A model generated the notes under the pieces. That model was not told the origin of the DNA. It saw nothing but the letters and a program-made list of their open reading frames with translations, and made no database searches. From assembly GCF_032854445.1 (NCBI RefSeq), contig NC_088307.1, positions 2,048,001-2,112,000 on the forward strand: 64,000 nucleotides of DNA, written 5' to 3'. The stretch is from Liolophura sinensis (taxonomy: Eukaryota > Mollusca > Polyplacophora > Chitonida > Chitonidae). A program made the position numbers and the translations under genes. Below, in pieces: positions 13,501 through 28,500 of the stretch; the first letter of the stretch is position 1; every line of letters begins with the position of its first letter.

Positions 13501-16500
13501 ACCATAACATAAACACATATACCTAGGTGTTTGAACTTTCTTTTTTTTCACCCGGTTAGTCCATCTAATGATCAACATATTCATACCCTTACATCTTTTT
13601 AAAAAATCCGGGAGAGAAATGTAATTCTTGGCTTTCAGCACAAACACAAGGTACTGGTACACAGATCTGACATATGATTTTCATGCCCGTCCCTCACACC
13701 AGTTATCTCCCCTTACCAGATCCGGGTTGGACAAGTGACTCTTCATAGCCGCAGCAATCCTGGTCATCAGTAGGTGGTTCATGTCCTCTGTAGCTCGGCG
13801 GTTGTCCTGTGTCAGCAGGCACAACAGGGATCGGACCTCGCTTCGCACGTGTAGCGTTCCACGACGCAGGTTGTAGTCTATCAGCTCTTGTATCATGCCC
13901 TGGTAGTTAGAGAGGATCAGACAAGGGTTAAATTTGAAGCTGCCATACAATTATCATAAATCCTAGTACAATTGAAACGAAATTACAAAATACAACTTTC
14001 TATGCAATTTTGGAATAAGAAACAGCAAAACAGACTTCAAAGGGTGAAAAATGAAAATTCAAAAAACAAAACAAATCTAACTGAACTTCACAGATACAAA
14101 ATTTCTTGTCGAGATTAGTCCAGACATGGTATTGTGTGGTACATGTAATTACATGTATGTGGCCCACCATGTAACTTCAATTCGGCCGTACAGATCATTG
14201 GGAATTATGAATACTTTATAATATATTATCAATTGAAAGTAAGATCATATTTGGTTTACTAGACTTATAATTCACTTCAATCTATCATACTGTTTACATG
14301 TGCTATCCACGAGTGAACATTGCATTGTGGGAATCTTTGCGCTGCCTCATTTGCATATTCTCAAATTCTCAAAACGATTGTTACATGGTCTGCATAGTTT
14401 GAATTAAACCTGTATTGTTGACACTAAAATTGATAACCGAGTACATACCTGACTACAGAGAATGTGGCGGATATTGTAGTTGGTCGCCAGGGCCTTTAGC
14501 ATGGTGATGCAATGTTCTACCGCAGCACTGGCGCAGCCGTAACAGTTACTGGGCTTCAACAGGCTGCAAACATTACATCAATTCCATTGAAATTACACAT
14601 TTAATTAGCAACAAAGCCTGACGTAACAGAAAAATCATGAATGTTTTCATCTCCGAGAACTTTTTTCAAACTCAAGAACTTTTCGCCCATAGGATGGAAG
14701 CTACGGTAAATAACTAACAGTTTGGCCCTGGGACACAGAAAGTGTATCCCAGGGCTCATTTTGTTGGTTGTGGTTGTTACTGACTGAGCGCCACTCAGAG
14801 CATCAGGGGTGGTCAGGGGATTATACTGACAGTGGAACGTCACGTCAAATATCCGTTTTTAATCTGCAGGGCTCTCTGTATACAAAGCTGTATCAGAATT
14901 TAGCACACCACGAATCCATACTTGCAAACTAGGCCTACCAGCAGACGAGCTCTTCTGCAACAGGAGGACAGTTTCAAGTGTAATGTGCATGTTGACTGAC
15001 ATACTTCAATGGACACGGGAAGCTGACGACAGATGTTTCTCCATGAAAATCGTTTTCAGCTTTGTACGAACAATCTTTGCATAATGAGGGCTCTCAGCAG
15101 ACAACCATTCCCCACATACCGCTGTGACGTGATTTCCACTCACGCCTAACCCGAATAATCGGTTTGTCTGCAGGGTTCATTCTGCTTGTACATTCCTTGT
15201 TTGGCGTGGCCTTGCTTTGAGACAGTATTTGGAATTTAACGGTTTGTAATAGACTGGTTATATTTATACACGTACATGTAGGCTGCTAGCAGGGAGGACT
15301 GCACACCTCACTGTCAATTACTTGACCCCATGTGGCGAGGATTAGCAACCACAGCTGCTAAGTGCCATGCAGGGTAATGAGTCGGACGGTTGTTAATCAC
15401 TCCCTTCTGTAATCTTGCCGCCAAGTCAGATCGTGCAAAAGTAAACGACAGTAACTCACATGCAAAACTTGAGGTCATTTGCCGTACATGTATGTGTAGT
15501 TCTATATATTTATCTATTTTTTTTTTTATGATCATTTACACCATACTCAAGCAGGGTGGGAGGAAACCGGGCACAGCACGCAGGTAACCCACAACCACAC
15601 AACAGCCCCCATGGGTGGAGAAAACCAGCGTTCCCCCACATAAAACCACTACCCTTTCCTAAATACCTGATAAACCTTCAGACTTGAACCCCCAGACGAA
15701 TTAGCATGTAATAGATTTGAGCCTGTGACCACACTGGTCAGGGGCACATTAATTGAGCCCAAAAAAATGCTCTACTTAAATAGTTAAGGTTTACCAATCC
15801 CATCAATCATCATTTTAGTTAATGTACAGGTCTGACAGGCCGTCTCTTGATCCCATAGGATAATGGCCCTGATGCCAAAAATGCTACCTGTCATATAACC
15901 GTACCTAATGTACGTGCTGTCTATCACACATCAATGTCTGTCCGTACTCGTAGTTAACAGAAATGCTCATCTCAGCCAGACAACAAACCCACGAAAGATC
16001 GGCTCTTTACGTCGGAAATGACGGCGATGTAATTTTCGGCTCTGTTGGATTTACTATTGATCAGCAGAGGGGACATCTGACTGAGATGAGCATTTCCAAC
16101 ATCTATGAGTATTGACAGCTTTTTATACGCCCCAACATTGACGTGTGATGGGCAGCATGTAAAGCAGGTAGGGTGACAGGACATCAAAGCCATTATCCTT
16201 TAGGATGAAGAGAGGGCCCGTCAGAGCTAAGCTATTACATAATCTACTGTCTACTCTCTACACTGGTACCTTTCCTCCTTGTTGTCAGATTTGGGTTTAG
16301 GGGGGGTGACCTCAACGACCTGTGTTTCCTCCAATGAGACTGAGCGCATCATGGCTGCCCCAGCTGCAGCTTTCTGCTGCTGTCTGTCATAGTCCACTAG
16401 CTCCTTACGGCATGCCAGAACTTTCTGTGTGAGGAACACGAACAAGAGATTAACGCAAGACTTAATGGACTAGTTTTAAATTCAAAAGAGGAGATTCTCT

Positions 16501-19500
16501 ACTGAAGATGGCAACATTAAATCCCAAAATACCAAGCCTCAATGAAGTCTTTTTCTTTTTAAGAGTTGGACTACTGCTGTATAACGTCAAACATATCTAC
16601 AGAATTATGCAATTTTTTGGGTGTTTACACTGTATTACGCCAAACATATCTACAGGATTATGCAATGTTTGGGGTGTTTACACTGTATTACACCAAACAT
16701 ATCTACAGGATTATGCAATTTTTGGGGTGTTTACACTGTATTACGCCAAACATATCTATAGGATTATTCAACTTTTGGGGTGTTTACACTGTATTACACC
16801 AAATATATCTACAGGATTCTGCAATTTTTGGGGTGTTTACATTGTAGAACGCCAAACATATCTACAGGATTATGCAATTCTTGGGGTGTTTACACTGTAT
16901 TACGCCAAACATGTCTACAGGATTATGCAATTCTTGGGGTGTTTACACTGTATTACACCAAATATATCTACAGGATTATGCAATTTTTGGGGTGTTCACA
17001 CTGAAGAACGCCAAACATATCTATAGGATTATGCAACTTTTGGGGTGTTTACACTGTATTACGCCAAACATATCTACAGGATTATTCATTTCTTGGGGTG
17101 TTTACACTATATTACGCCAAACATATCTACAGGATTATGCAATTTTTAGGGTGTTTACACTATATTACACCAAATATATCTACAGGATTATGCAATTTTT
17201 GGGGTGTTTACACTGTATTACGCCAAACATATCTACAGGATTATGCAACTTTTGGGGTGTTTATATTGTATTACACCAAATATATCTACAGGATTATGCA
17301 ATTTTTGGGGTGTTTACACTGTAGAACGCCAAACATATCTACAGGATTATGCAACTTTTGGGGTGTTTACACTGTAGAACGCCAAACATATCTACAGGAT
17401 TATGCAATTCTTGGGGCGTAGTTTACATTGTATTACGACAAATATATCTACAGGAGTATGCAATTCTTGGGGTGTTTACATTGTATTACGCCAAACACAT
17501 CTACTCGAGCATGAAGTTTTTGGGGTGTTTACATTGTATTACGCCAAACATATCTACTCGAGCATGCAGTTTTTGGGGTGTTTACATTGTATTACGCCAA
17601 ACATATCTACTGGAGCATGCAGTTTTTGGGATGTTTACATTGTATTACGCCAAACATATCTACTCAAGCATGCAGTTTTTGGGGTGTTTACATTGTATTA
17701 CGCCAAACATATCTACTCGAGCATGTAGTTTTTGGGGTGTTTACATTAATGCATATATATAAAAGTTCTCTTTTAATAAGTTTATACAAAATCTGAATTC
17801 TTTCAAAATTTGTCGATAAACATTTTTCCACTTCTTAAAACAAATTCTTAAATAGAAAAAACAATTTCTGAATTTTTGTACACTAATTTCAGTTGATTTC
17901 TTGTCTTTATTTGCAGCTACAAACCTTCCATGTGAGAACACCACTGACCTGTATGATTTTGCTGAGCTCCGCATACGAAGCCTTTGCCTCCACGCAGTAC
18001 TTTTGGGCCAGGAACTGAATCCCACGGTTGACACTGCTCCCTGCCACATTACCGCCTATGTCATCCTGACAACAACAACAACAACACAGACCAACCTTGG
18101 CTTTAACTACTGTATTCATTTTGGAGAACACATTCAAATTTGTTGTCCGTCTGTTCACTATGCTGTGGACATTAGCAGCGAAGGGTTGACTGAAAGTCTG
18201 ATCGTCCATTTGTTTGAAACTTTAGGATTTTTTTAATTTGACGTTTACAGAGCCATGCTCACGAATTTCACAAAAATTTGACACAGTTGTGGTCAAGTTT
18301 ACAGGTGGAGGAACCTGGAGAAAACCCCCGACCTTCTGCAGATACCTGACAAACCTCCTGTTTCAGAGTGAATTATTACTTTCCTACAAGACAGTGCAAG
18401 ACAAATTCACTTATTTAACTGATTGGTGTTTTACGCCATACTCAAGAATATTTTCCTTTTAAGATGACGGCCAGCATTATGATGGCAGGAAACCAGGCAG
18501 AACCCGAGGGAAACCCACGCCCTTTCCGCGTACAGCCGGTAAGGAACCAGATGGATGTGATCAAGTACACATTACCAGTACAGAGCCGCTTAAAATGGCC
18601 AGTAACTAAAACAGACACGTTTTGAGCGCCAAATGGTAAGAATTGAACACACTGAAGTACAGATTACTCAACAGCTGATAATTGGACTACTGACACATAC
18701 CATGTCATACAACAGTAATGACACCCCACCTCACCCCATACACTGTATTCATCCACAGTACTGACGCCCCACCTCACCCCATACACTGTACTCATCCACA
18801 GTACTGACACCCCACCTCACCCCATACACTGTACTCATCCACAGTACTGACGCCCCACCTCACCCCATACACTGTACTCATCCACAGTACTGACGCCCCA
18901 CCTCACCCCATACACTGTACTCATCCACAGTACTGACACCCCATCTCCTGACCTACTCATACACTGTATTCATCCACAGTACTGACACCCCATCTCTTGA
19001 CCTACTTGTACACTGTATTCATCCACAGTGCTGACACACCATCTTCTGACCTACTCATACACTGTATTCATCCCCAGTACTGACACCCCATCTCTTGACC
19101 TACTCATACACAGTATTCATCCACAGTACTGACACCCCATCTCTTGACCTACTCATACACAGTATTCATCCACAGTACTGACACCCCATCTCCTATCCTA
19201 CTCATACACAGTATTCATCCACAGTACTGACACCCCATCTCCTGACCTACTCATACACTGTATTCATCCACAGTACTGACGCCCCATCTCCTGACCTACT
19301 CCTACACTGTATTCATTCACAGCACTGACGCCCCATCTCCTGACCTACTCATACACAGTATTCATCCACAGTACTGACACCCCATCTCCTGACCTACTTA
19401 TACACTGTATTCATCCACAGTACTGACACCCCATCTCCTGACCTACTCATACACTGTATTCATCCACAGTACTGACATCCCATCTCCTGACCTACTCATA

Positions 19501-22500
19501 CACTGTATTCATCCACAGTACTGACGCCCCATCTCTTGACCTACTCATAGACTGTATTCATTCACAGTACTGACGCCCCATCTCCTGACCTACTCATACA
19601 CAGTATTCATTCACAGTACTGACGCCCCATCTCCTGATCTACTCATACACTGTATTCATCCCCAGTACTGACACCCCATCTCTTGACCTACTCATACACA
19701 GTATTCATCCACAGTACTGACGCCCCATCTCCTGACCTACTCCTACACTGTATTCATTCACAGCACTGACGCCCCATCTCCTGACCTACTCATACACAGT
19801 ATTCATCCACAGTACTGACGCCCCATCTCCTGACCTACTCATACACTGTATTCATCCACAGTACTGACACCCCATCTCCTGACCTACTCATACACCTACA
19901 CTGTATTCATTCACAGTACTGACGCCCCATCTCCTGACCTACTCATACACAGTATTCATCCACAGTACTGACACCCCATCTCCTGACCTACTCATACACT
20001 GTATTCATCCACAGTACTGACACCCCATCTCCTGACCTATTCATACACAGTATTCATCCACAGTACTGACGCCCCATCTCTTGACCTACTCGTACACTGT
20101 ATTCATCCCCAGTACTGACACCCCATCTCTTGACCTACTCATACACTGTATTCATTCACAGTACTGACACCCCATCTCTTGACCTACTCATACACTGTAG
20201 TCATCCACAGTGCTGACACCCCATCTCTTGACCTACTCGTACACTGTATTCATCCACAGTACTGACACCCCATCTCCTGACCTACTCCTAAACTATATTC
20301 ATCCATAGTTAAGCGTGGTTCAAGCGACACCTTCTGATTGATTTACCCACCTTTTATGACCATTTGGCGGTTTTTATTAGTAACTTTAATTAATTTCTTA
20401 TTAAAAAAAAGCCAAAAGTGTTGGCATAAAAAAGATTATTTATAAAGGCTTCTATGTGCTTGTTAAAGTTGCTAAACCTAAGGTAAAATACAATATTAGT
20501 GATAATAATTATACAAATATGGGTTATTCTGGACTGAATTTATTACAATTTCAATGTGGCTGAATTCAGCCTGAATGATCGTTGCTACTAAATATATCTG
20601 CCAAATCTCTTTACATAAAATTCCAAGTGAACCAGCCAAAGCTGGATTTGAACTCACAGCTTTGTCCATGATTCATCATTTAAAGTGAGAAAGATGCTGC
20701 TTTATTACACGTGAGCCAATATGGGCCCTCAGTTTCTGAGCCAGTAATAACTATAAATGCTTTTTGTGGATTTCCACTGACAAACCATGAACTTACAAAA
20801 CCCTTAGAAGAATCTTCACAGGGCAACTGTGCACATATCATTTAGAATGGCATTAAAACTAATGTCAACACACTGAAAAGTATGCCATAAGCTGTATGAG
20901 GTAATGATTAGTAACTGTAAATACGCTTCAGCAGGAAACAACAAAAAGGCAGCAATACAACAGGGGGTGAAATATGCCACGGCCTGCTTGTCAGGTTATA
21001 TCGTACACACAACAATGTGCCCAACCAGAATGTACTCAACTTATATATTACACAAGTTATAGAAATTATTTTTGTCAAATTATTTTGGCAGCTGTTGGGT
21101 GTAACATGCTGGTGTGATCGAGTGTTTGGACAAAAATGTTCAAATTTGGGAGGATAGTCTTTATAAGAAGGTTTACTCGCTATATGAAACATCTGGGAAA
21201 TTTTACGTCAAGCACATACTGTGTTTAACTTTTAACAAGACAGCCAATGATTTGTCATATTTCAAACCCTGCAGTATCTGCTCATGCATGCAGAAACAAA
21301 AGATGGTGCTACAAGGCCCAAATGTTGACAAGACAAATGTGCTAACACAGCATCACACCTTGTACATGAATATCAGTAACATGGATGTTCACACAAGGTT
21401 ATCTCCCTTGATGGAGATTTCCAGAAAGAAGGAAATTTTGTTCTGTTGCACTTTTACCAGAAAACTCTGCAACTCTGTGAGAGCATCCAAAACAAATATG
21501 AAAAAACTGGAACTAACCATCTAGTTACAGTTTTACTTTTAACTGCACACCTTAGATCTGCTGCCTAATTTAACTTTTAGAAAAAAATTATTAGTGAACA
21601 AAAAAAAAAAAAAAAAAGGTAATTAAGACATCTGGACCCCAACAACCATGCTACTTTGTCTAAGCTTTTTGTCTGAGGCTTAGAGAGGAATAAGGGGAGA
21701 CCACTCTCACCCAAACTGGAGATTTTCACACTGCGCAAGAAAAACGTAATATAACCAAACATGTACCTGATGATCGAAGGAAAGCACTCTAATGCAAGTT
21801 AAGATACAAGCCTACAGGTATGATGTAATGAATCTTAAGTAGTATTAAAACTGTGCTATAATAAACAAATACAAACTAAGTCCATACTGTGATATTAGAC
21901 AAAGAAAGAGGAGTTGTTTTCACTGCCATGCTGCAGACAGATTGAATATACATTTAAGCTTACTGTTATGATATGTAATCGGTTCCATATGAAGTTCAGA
22001 TTTTATGATTACCCTGTAATGAGCATACGCACTAAGTCATATTGCCAGCGCCTTCATGTAGCCATGCAGACCTGAACAGTGTATGTCAGAGCTGGGTACA
22101 ATAAATGTTGTTCAAGTTAACACCACCTTGACAGTCGATATGTTAACACTTACATGTATGAGGGTTTTAATCCGCGAGCCATTTTTTTGCCAGAGTTAAA
22201 AAAACAAATTCAACTTTTCAACAATAAGTTAACATGTGTTTGAGAAAATGTAAATGTGCCAGCAAAAAGATCAGTTTGATTTTGCCCCACTTCAGTATAT
22301 GAGCAGAAGACTGTAACACCATAGCCATTCAATACTTCAATTCAGGCAAGTTACATATGAGCAAATATTATATTTATGTACTGTATAAGTTTATGTTTTT
22401 TCACGAAATACCATAATTTTAACGTTTATTCTCTTTATATATTTCTTTCTACATCACTCATCCCAATAGGGTCATATGGTTTCCCTCTCATGCCCAAGGT

Positions 22501-25500
22501 TCATTCTTTATAATTTCAAATACTACAGATTTCACAACTCACACCTTAGAGCTTCAAATACGACCAGTCAATTATTTTATAATGTTTTTTGTGCTAATGG
22601 TTATATCTAGATCACCGTGAGGCCTTACACATAGAGGAAGGGGCCAAAAACCTATGAAATAACACATAAACCAGAGATATCTGTTGCATAAATATACACA
22701 TATCTAAACAGCCAATAATGTAATGTATAGGTAAAATAAAACATGTTTTGACTTGATGTATATTTATGCATACATCTGAAAATTCACTGCCCCCCCCCCC
22801 CCACAAAAATACAAAAAAAAGAAAAATTTTAAAAATGTAAAATACTAAATAAATAAAACAAGAGTTATTAGGTTTTTAACGAAAACCAGATGAGAGATGA
22901 GAGAAGTAGAAAGCATATGGTGTCTCCAGTTTGGGCATGGTGGCAATGTGTCAATAATCACCGGTGATAAGAGACAGTGCAGCTCCATCAGGCGTCCTGC
23001 CTCATTTGTGAATCGCACTCTACTCACGGCTGGTCGCTCCCCGCCACTCTCTGTCACCTGCACCATCAGGCTCTCCAGCGCCGGTCGGTGCATCTGCAGT
23101 TGCTTGTAAATCTTGTCAGCTCGCTCCAACAGGGTGTTGATTGTTGAGATCGCCTGAAACAACCATGCAAGTACATGTACCATTATCCCACCTCAGGTAA
23201 AATACTCCACTTTTTACTGGACAGCTACACGTGTATGGTCATGTGGGGAACAAGTATATTCCCATATTGCAGCTTATGGGTCTGCTGACTAGGTTATCTC
23301 CCTTTGTTCCGTTGGGAAAACAATCGTTCGTACATTGATCTTCCGCGCAGAATTGATGTGTCTTTTTATTCATTTATTTGATTGGTGTTTACACCGTGCT
23401 CAAGAATATATCACTCATACAATGGTTGCTGGCATTCTGGCGGGATGAAACGTGGTAGAGGCCGGGGACTAACAGGCCACATTACTCACAGATCACCCCG
23501 TGTACGGCTGGGGAGGAAGCCGGTATGAACTGGACTTAACTCACAGCGACCACACTACTTGTTATGGCAGGATAAATTCCTTACATGGTTACTCTAGGTG
23601 ATGGTAACAACGATACACTTTTGCATCCTATCACTGAGTAACCATGTATATGTAACTAATAATATCAGGAAATTGTTACAGGACTGATATTTCAAGGAAT
23701 CTGAATTCGAACACATGAAAACCACAACACAGGCAAGTGTATTTATTGGTTTGTTAGCAGACACCATGCTCAAGAATTTCCAATCAAACAATGTCAGTAA
23801 TTGTTGTGGACAGAGGAAACGCAAGAGCACTGGGAAAACCACAGACCTTTGGCAAGTTACTGATAGACTTTCCCACTTGCAAGGTACAGGTATTCACACA
23901 ATATTGTTGGATGAGAGGTGGCCAAACAATGTTGGACGGAGCAAACAGCCACATGAGCATTGTCAGCCACTTACCGTCATCAAGGAGGACAGTGAGAACG
24001 TGTGGGATGTGAAACTTCATACCCATGGCTTGGATGAAAGACGGCAATGTCATATACACAAATCAACATAATGAAGTAGTAACATTTAGCTTCAATCTTG
24101 TGCCAGACCTCAGTTTGACCCGCGTGTTACCTTTTTCCTGTCATCTTCATTCTCAATGGGGTCAACAGCACAGCAGGGTTTGGCATTCAGCGTGAAGTCA
24201 AATTTGGCATATTTACAGAAACCACATGCGTTGCACAGGAATGGGTCTTTCTCATCATAGTTTATAGACCTACAATGAGAAGATTTGGTTCCTAGATTAA
24301 AAATGATCTCTTGTATGATGGCTGTGAGGTCAATGAGGAGAGGAAAGCAAGCAGTACACTAAGGAAACCACAGACTATTACCATGAACATGATGAGGGTA
24401 AGGTCAATGGGCAGAGGAAAGCAAGCAGTACACCGAGGACACTGTGGACTATTATCATGTACATGATGACGGTGAGGTCAATGGGCAGAGAAAAGCGGGC
24501 AGTACCCTGAGGACAATGTGGACTATTACCATGTACATGATGAGGGTAAGGTCAATGGGCAGAGGAAAGCAGGCAGTACCCTGAGGACACCATGGACTAT
24601 TACCATGTACATGATGACGGTGAGGTCAATGGGCAGAGGAAAGCAGGCAGTACCCTGAGGACACCATGGACTATTACCATGTACATGATGACGGTGAGGT
24701 CAATGGGCAGAGGAAAGCAGGCAGTACCCTGAGGACACCATGGACTATTACCATGTACACGATGGCAGTTAAACGTCACCAAACCACAAGGTTCCACTAC
24801 CACAACTGCACTGACCAGCTGCCAGCGACTTCACCAAACCTCAAGGTTCCACTACCACAACTGCACTGACCAGTTGCCAGCCACTTCACCAAACCACAAG
24901 GTTCCACTACCACAACTGCACTGACCAGCTGCCAGTGACTTCACCAAACCTCAAGGTTCCACTACCGCGACTTCACCAAACCTCAAGGTTCCACTACCAC
25001 AACTGCACTGACCAGCTGCCAGCGACTCCACCAAACCTCAAGGTTCCACTACCACATCTGCACTGACCAGCTGCCAGCGACTTCACCAAACCTCAAGGTT
25101 CCACTACCACAACTGCACTGACCAGCTGCCAGCCACTTCACCAAACCTCAAGGTTCCACTACCGCGACCTCGCCAAACCTCAAGGTTCCACTATCACAAC
25201 TGCACTGACCAGCTGCCAGCGACTTCACCAAACCTCAAGGTTCCACTACCACAACTGCACTGACCAGCTGCCAGGCACTTCACCAAACCACAAGGTTCCA
25301 CTACCACAACTGCACTGACCAGCTGCCAGCGACTTCACCAAACCTCAAGGTTCCACTAGCGCGACTTCACCAAACCTCAAGGTTCCACTACCACAGCTGC
25401 ACTGACCAGCTGCCAGCGACTTCACCAAACCTCAAGGTTCCACTACCACAACTGCACTGACCAGCTGCCAGCGACTTCACCAAACCACAAGCATTTTCCA

Positions 25501-28500
25501 ACACAAGCTGGAAAAATTCAAGTATAACTAGAGCTGCTAAGCAGTTTTGGTCGGAGTCCATGTCATTTGTTCTTGTAGTTAACATTCTACGCCATCAAAT
25601 AGAAGACAGCATAGCTGTATGTCATCGTACAGCGTTTTGGGAAATCATGGACAGTGCAGCAGAAAGCAATAAGTCAAATACCATACATCCAGTCCAGTTT
25701 CCATCTAACTCAATCTTAAGCAATAGGATTAACATCTATTTCAAAGAGAAAAATGGTGTTGGACATTTAAATGCTTATAGTGAGAAAACTATTGATCATA
25801 GCTCAAATCTGTTGCCATTCTACGGAAAGAGCATGTCATGGACTACAATTTGGTGCAAGTTTCACATTTGTAGCTCCCATAGTTCTCGAGTTACAGGTCA
25901 CTGAAATTACATAACCAAATTTTAGTTTTTTGACTACATCTCAAAAAGTTACAAAGATAGACAAAAAATAAAAGGAGATTCTGAATTTGAAAACTACCAA
26001 TGGTCTACCCGCATATCAAATTTCAAAACAACCCCGTTTAAATGTTTTGAATGATTTCATATAAAAAGCAAAATATGGCCGCCAAACCATGAGACCTAAA
26101 AAAAAATCATGCTCCTTGGTGCACAACTACATCCGTCAGGGAATAATACTGCAAAATTTCACATCAATCGGTCAAGTGATCCAGGCTGTATGTGGGACAC
26201 AAAATCAAATAAATAATAATAACAATAATGATAATACAAATGATTTCAATAGGTGTCCTGCAGGACTACCTGCGTAGACCCCTAAATATAAATGAGAAAG
26301 ATCCTTTCTGTTCAACGGGGTCACATAGAAGACTTCTAGCTTCTGGACCTTTCATGACAAGCTGGTCTAGCAGGCTGATGAGGCCCTACTCTTTCCTCTG
26401 AAATCTCCTTGATGTTCAGAAATTCAAACTTACCTGCATTTGTGACATTGGAACACATTTTCCCCGCAGTTTCCACAGACCCCTGGGTTTGCAGGCACTG
26501 AGGCACTACAACGTGGGCACTGCAGGGTCTCTGAGGTTGCCTGGACGTTGTCATAGAAATCTGCATACTCTATCATGAGGTTACACGCCACTATGGGGAT
26601 GGGAAACTCCACCTGTGGGGAGAATAGATGGCTTGGCCTATTATACACAGCCAGAGATGGAGACTAGACTAGACATCAAACCAACCTTGCCTTAGAAAAT
26701 TTTTTGCAAAAGATACATGTATGTAAGGAATTTTCAGATGCCAGGCCTGAACTTAGCCAGTAAAGGTTAGCAAATCCTTAAGTTGGAGAGTGGACTGGAC
26801 GTCACACAGCAGGGCTTCTTCCCCATCACACCTTCCTCATTCTCCTTAAATCAATAGCTAATCAGAACATTACCAACTGTATGAATAGCAAGCATCAAGG
26901 TGAAGGTCAACCTAAGAGTATACACAAAATGCATGTCACCATAGCGTAAAATCAAAACAATTCGGGTTCAGCGTACTTCTCTGACTGCAGACCGCATAAA
27001 ACATTGTTACCGTTATTTCTACAGCTGACCTGATATACAGAATACGTGACAACACTTACCCGCACGTCTGTCTGTCCAGCTGTTAAAGTCACTTTTCTGG
27101 CTTTGTGCCAAAGACCAGGCCTACGTGAATGTACAGTGAATAAATATCATTTTCATGGCCTTTTAAAAGACACAATCATTTCTTACTTGGCTACACCGTC
27201 AGGACATAGACCTATGAATATTATTTCATTCACTTCTTCATACCATTTAGGAGATCTTTATATACATTTATACATACTTTATATTTACATACATATCCTT
27301 TAACCAAGAATTAAAAAAAATCAGAAAAAATCAGAAGAAATGAGAACAATCTTTTAAAAACTCCAGTTCAAATTGCCACCACACTGGTCAATGGAGAACA
27401 CAAAATTTTCAAGCTTTCATACCCCTTCCCCTCTTCCATTTCCCATTAAGATGTAAGGTACAAAATGCAAGTTACTAATTATTCTGATTTATGGAAAATC
27501 TGTTCTGCATTTTCTCTTTTCTTAGATTCTCAATCCATCTAACCTGTCTCCTAAAGAACACGTCCACATCTCCACTTTTCCAAGAAAAACTTACTTTCAG
27601 CTTTTCAGTTGTACTACTATCTGTCCTTAAACAAAGCAGAATTACACGTACCTGTTTTTCAGTTCCACCACACCTTGGACACTACGATTGTTGTAGTAGA
27701 TGTTCATCACACGTACCTGGAAATAAACCCGTGCGTTGGAGTAATGAATTAAAGTGTTATTATTGTTCCAAAATAATCAAAATATTTTATTCCTCACTAA
27801 AAAGCTTCGTACTTCTTTTTCAGGAAAAACATGTTTTAAAGTTAAATGTATGCACTTTCTTTCACATGTGACTAAAATGCTTAAAAAACAAAACATCAAT
27901 GCACCGCACAATTTTCATACTGTTTTTAAATTTGTTTCAAATATTTGATACAAACGCACGGTGACATCAGCTCAAAGTTCACTCACCATCTTGGTACGTT
28001 TCAAATCGCTGACCCGAGCAGATATCTTTGATACCACGTGACTTCCCACAAGCTTGACAATCTGTGTTGTTGTTGTAAACTTGGAGTCATCTTTGATGGC
28101 AGACAGTTTCAGATTCTGCCAAAAAAAAAATAAAAAAATATCATCTATAAATATACTAAATATCTGAAAGGAGAAGAATTCTGACCCAAACTTCTGCTGT
28201 TTTATGAAGAATGTCTCCAGTACCAAGCCTGATTCAGTATTCAAAACATTAAGCTTTGCTTTTATCAATTTTGATGAAATTTTTAGATGAAAAATTGCAT
28301 TCGTTTGCTTTATGCATTATATTCTTTGACCATGGGAGCAGTTCGACCCACTCAGAAATGGCAAACCCTACCGGGCACATCAGCAATGAGTAACTTCTTT
28401 ACAATTTACATGGGAATGGATAGAAGCTCACTACACTTTTTGGTCATACCATACCCGCATATGTATCTCTACACAGACATATTTATATGTATACTGCAGA

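Noticed and set aside
16508-17796. Overlapping 'cysteine-rich repeat protein' frames on plus
   Set aside because: 53-bp unit gives equivalent frames in all three phases; sequence is intronic minisatellite.
21114-21524. 136-codon plus-strand frame as a nested gene
   Set aside because: No recognisable family, no repeat or splice support; chance frame in a 5-kb intron.
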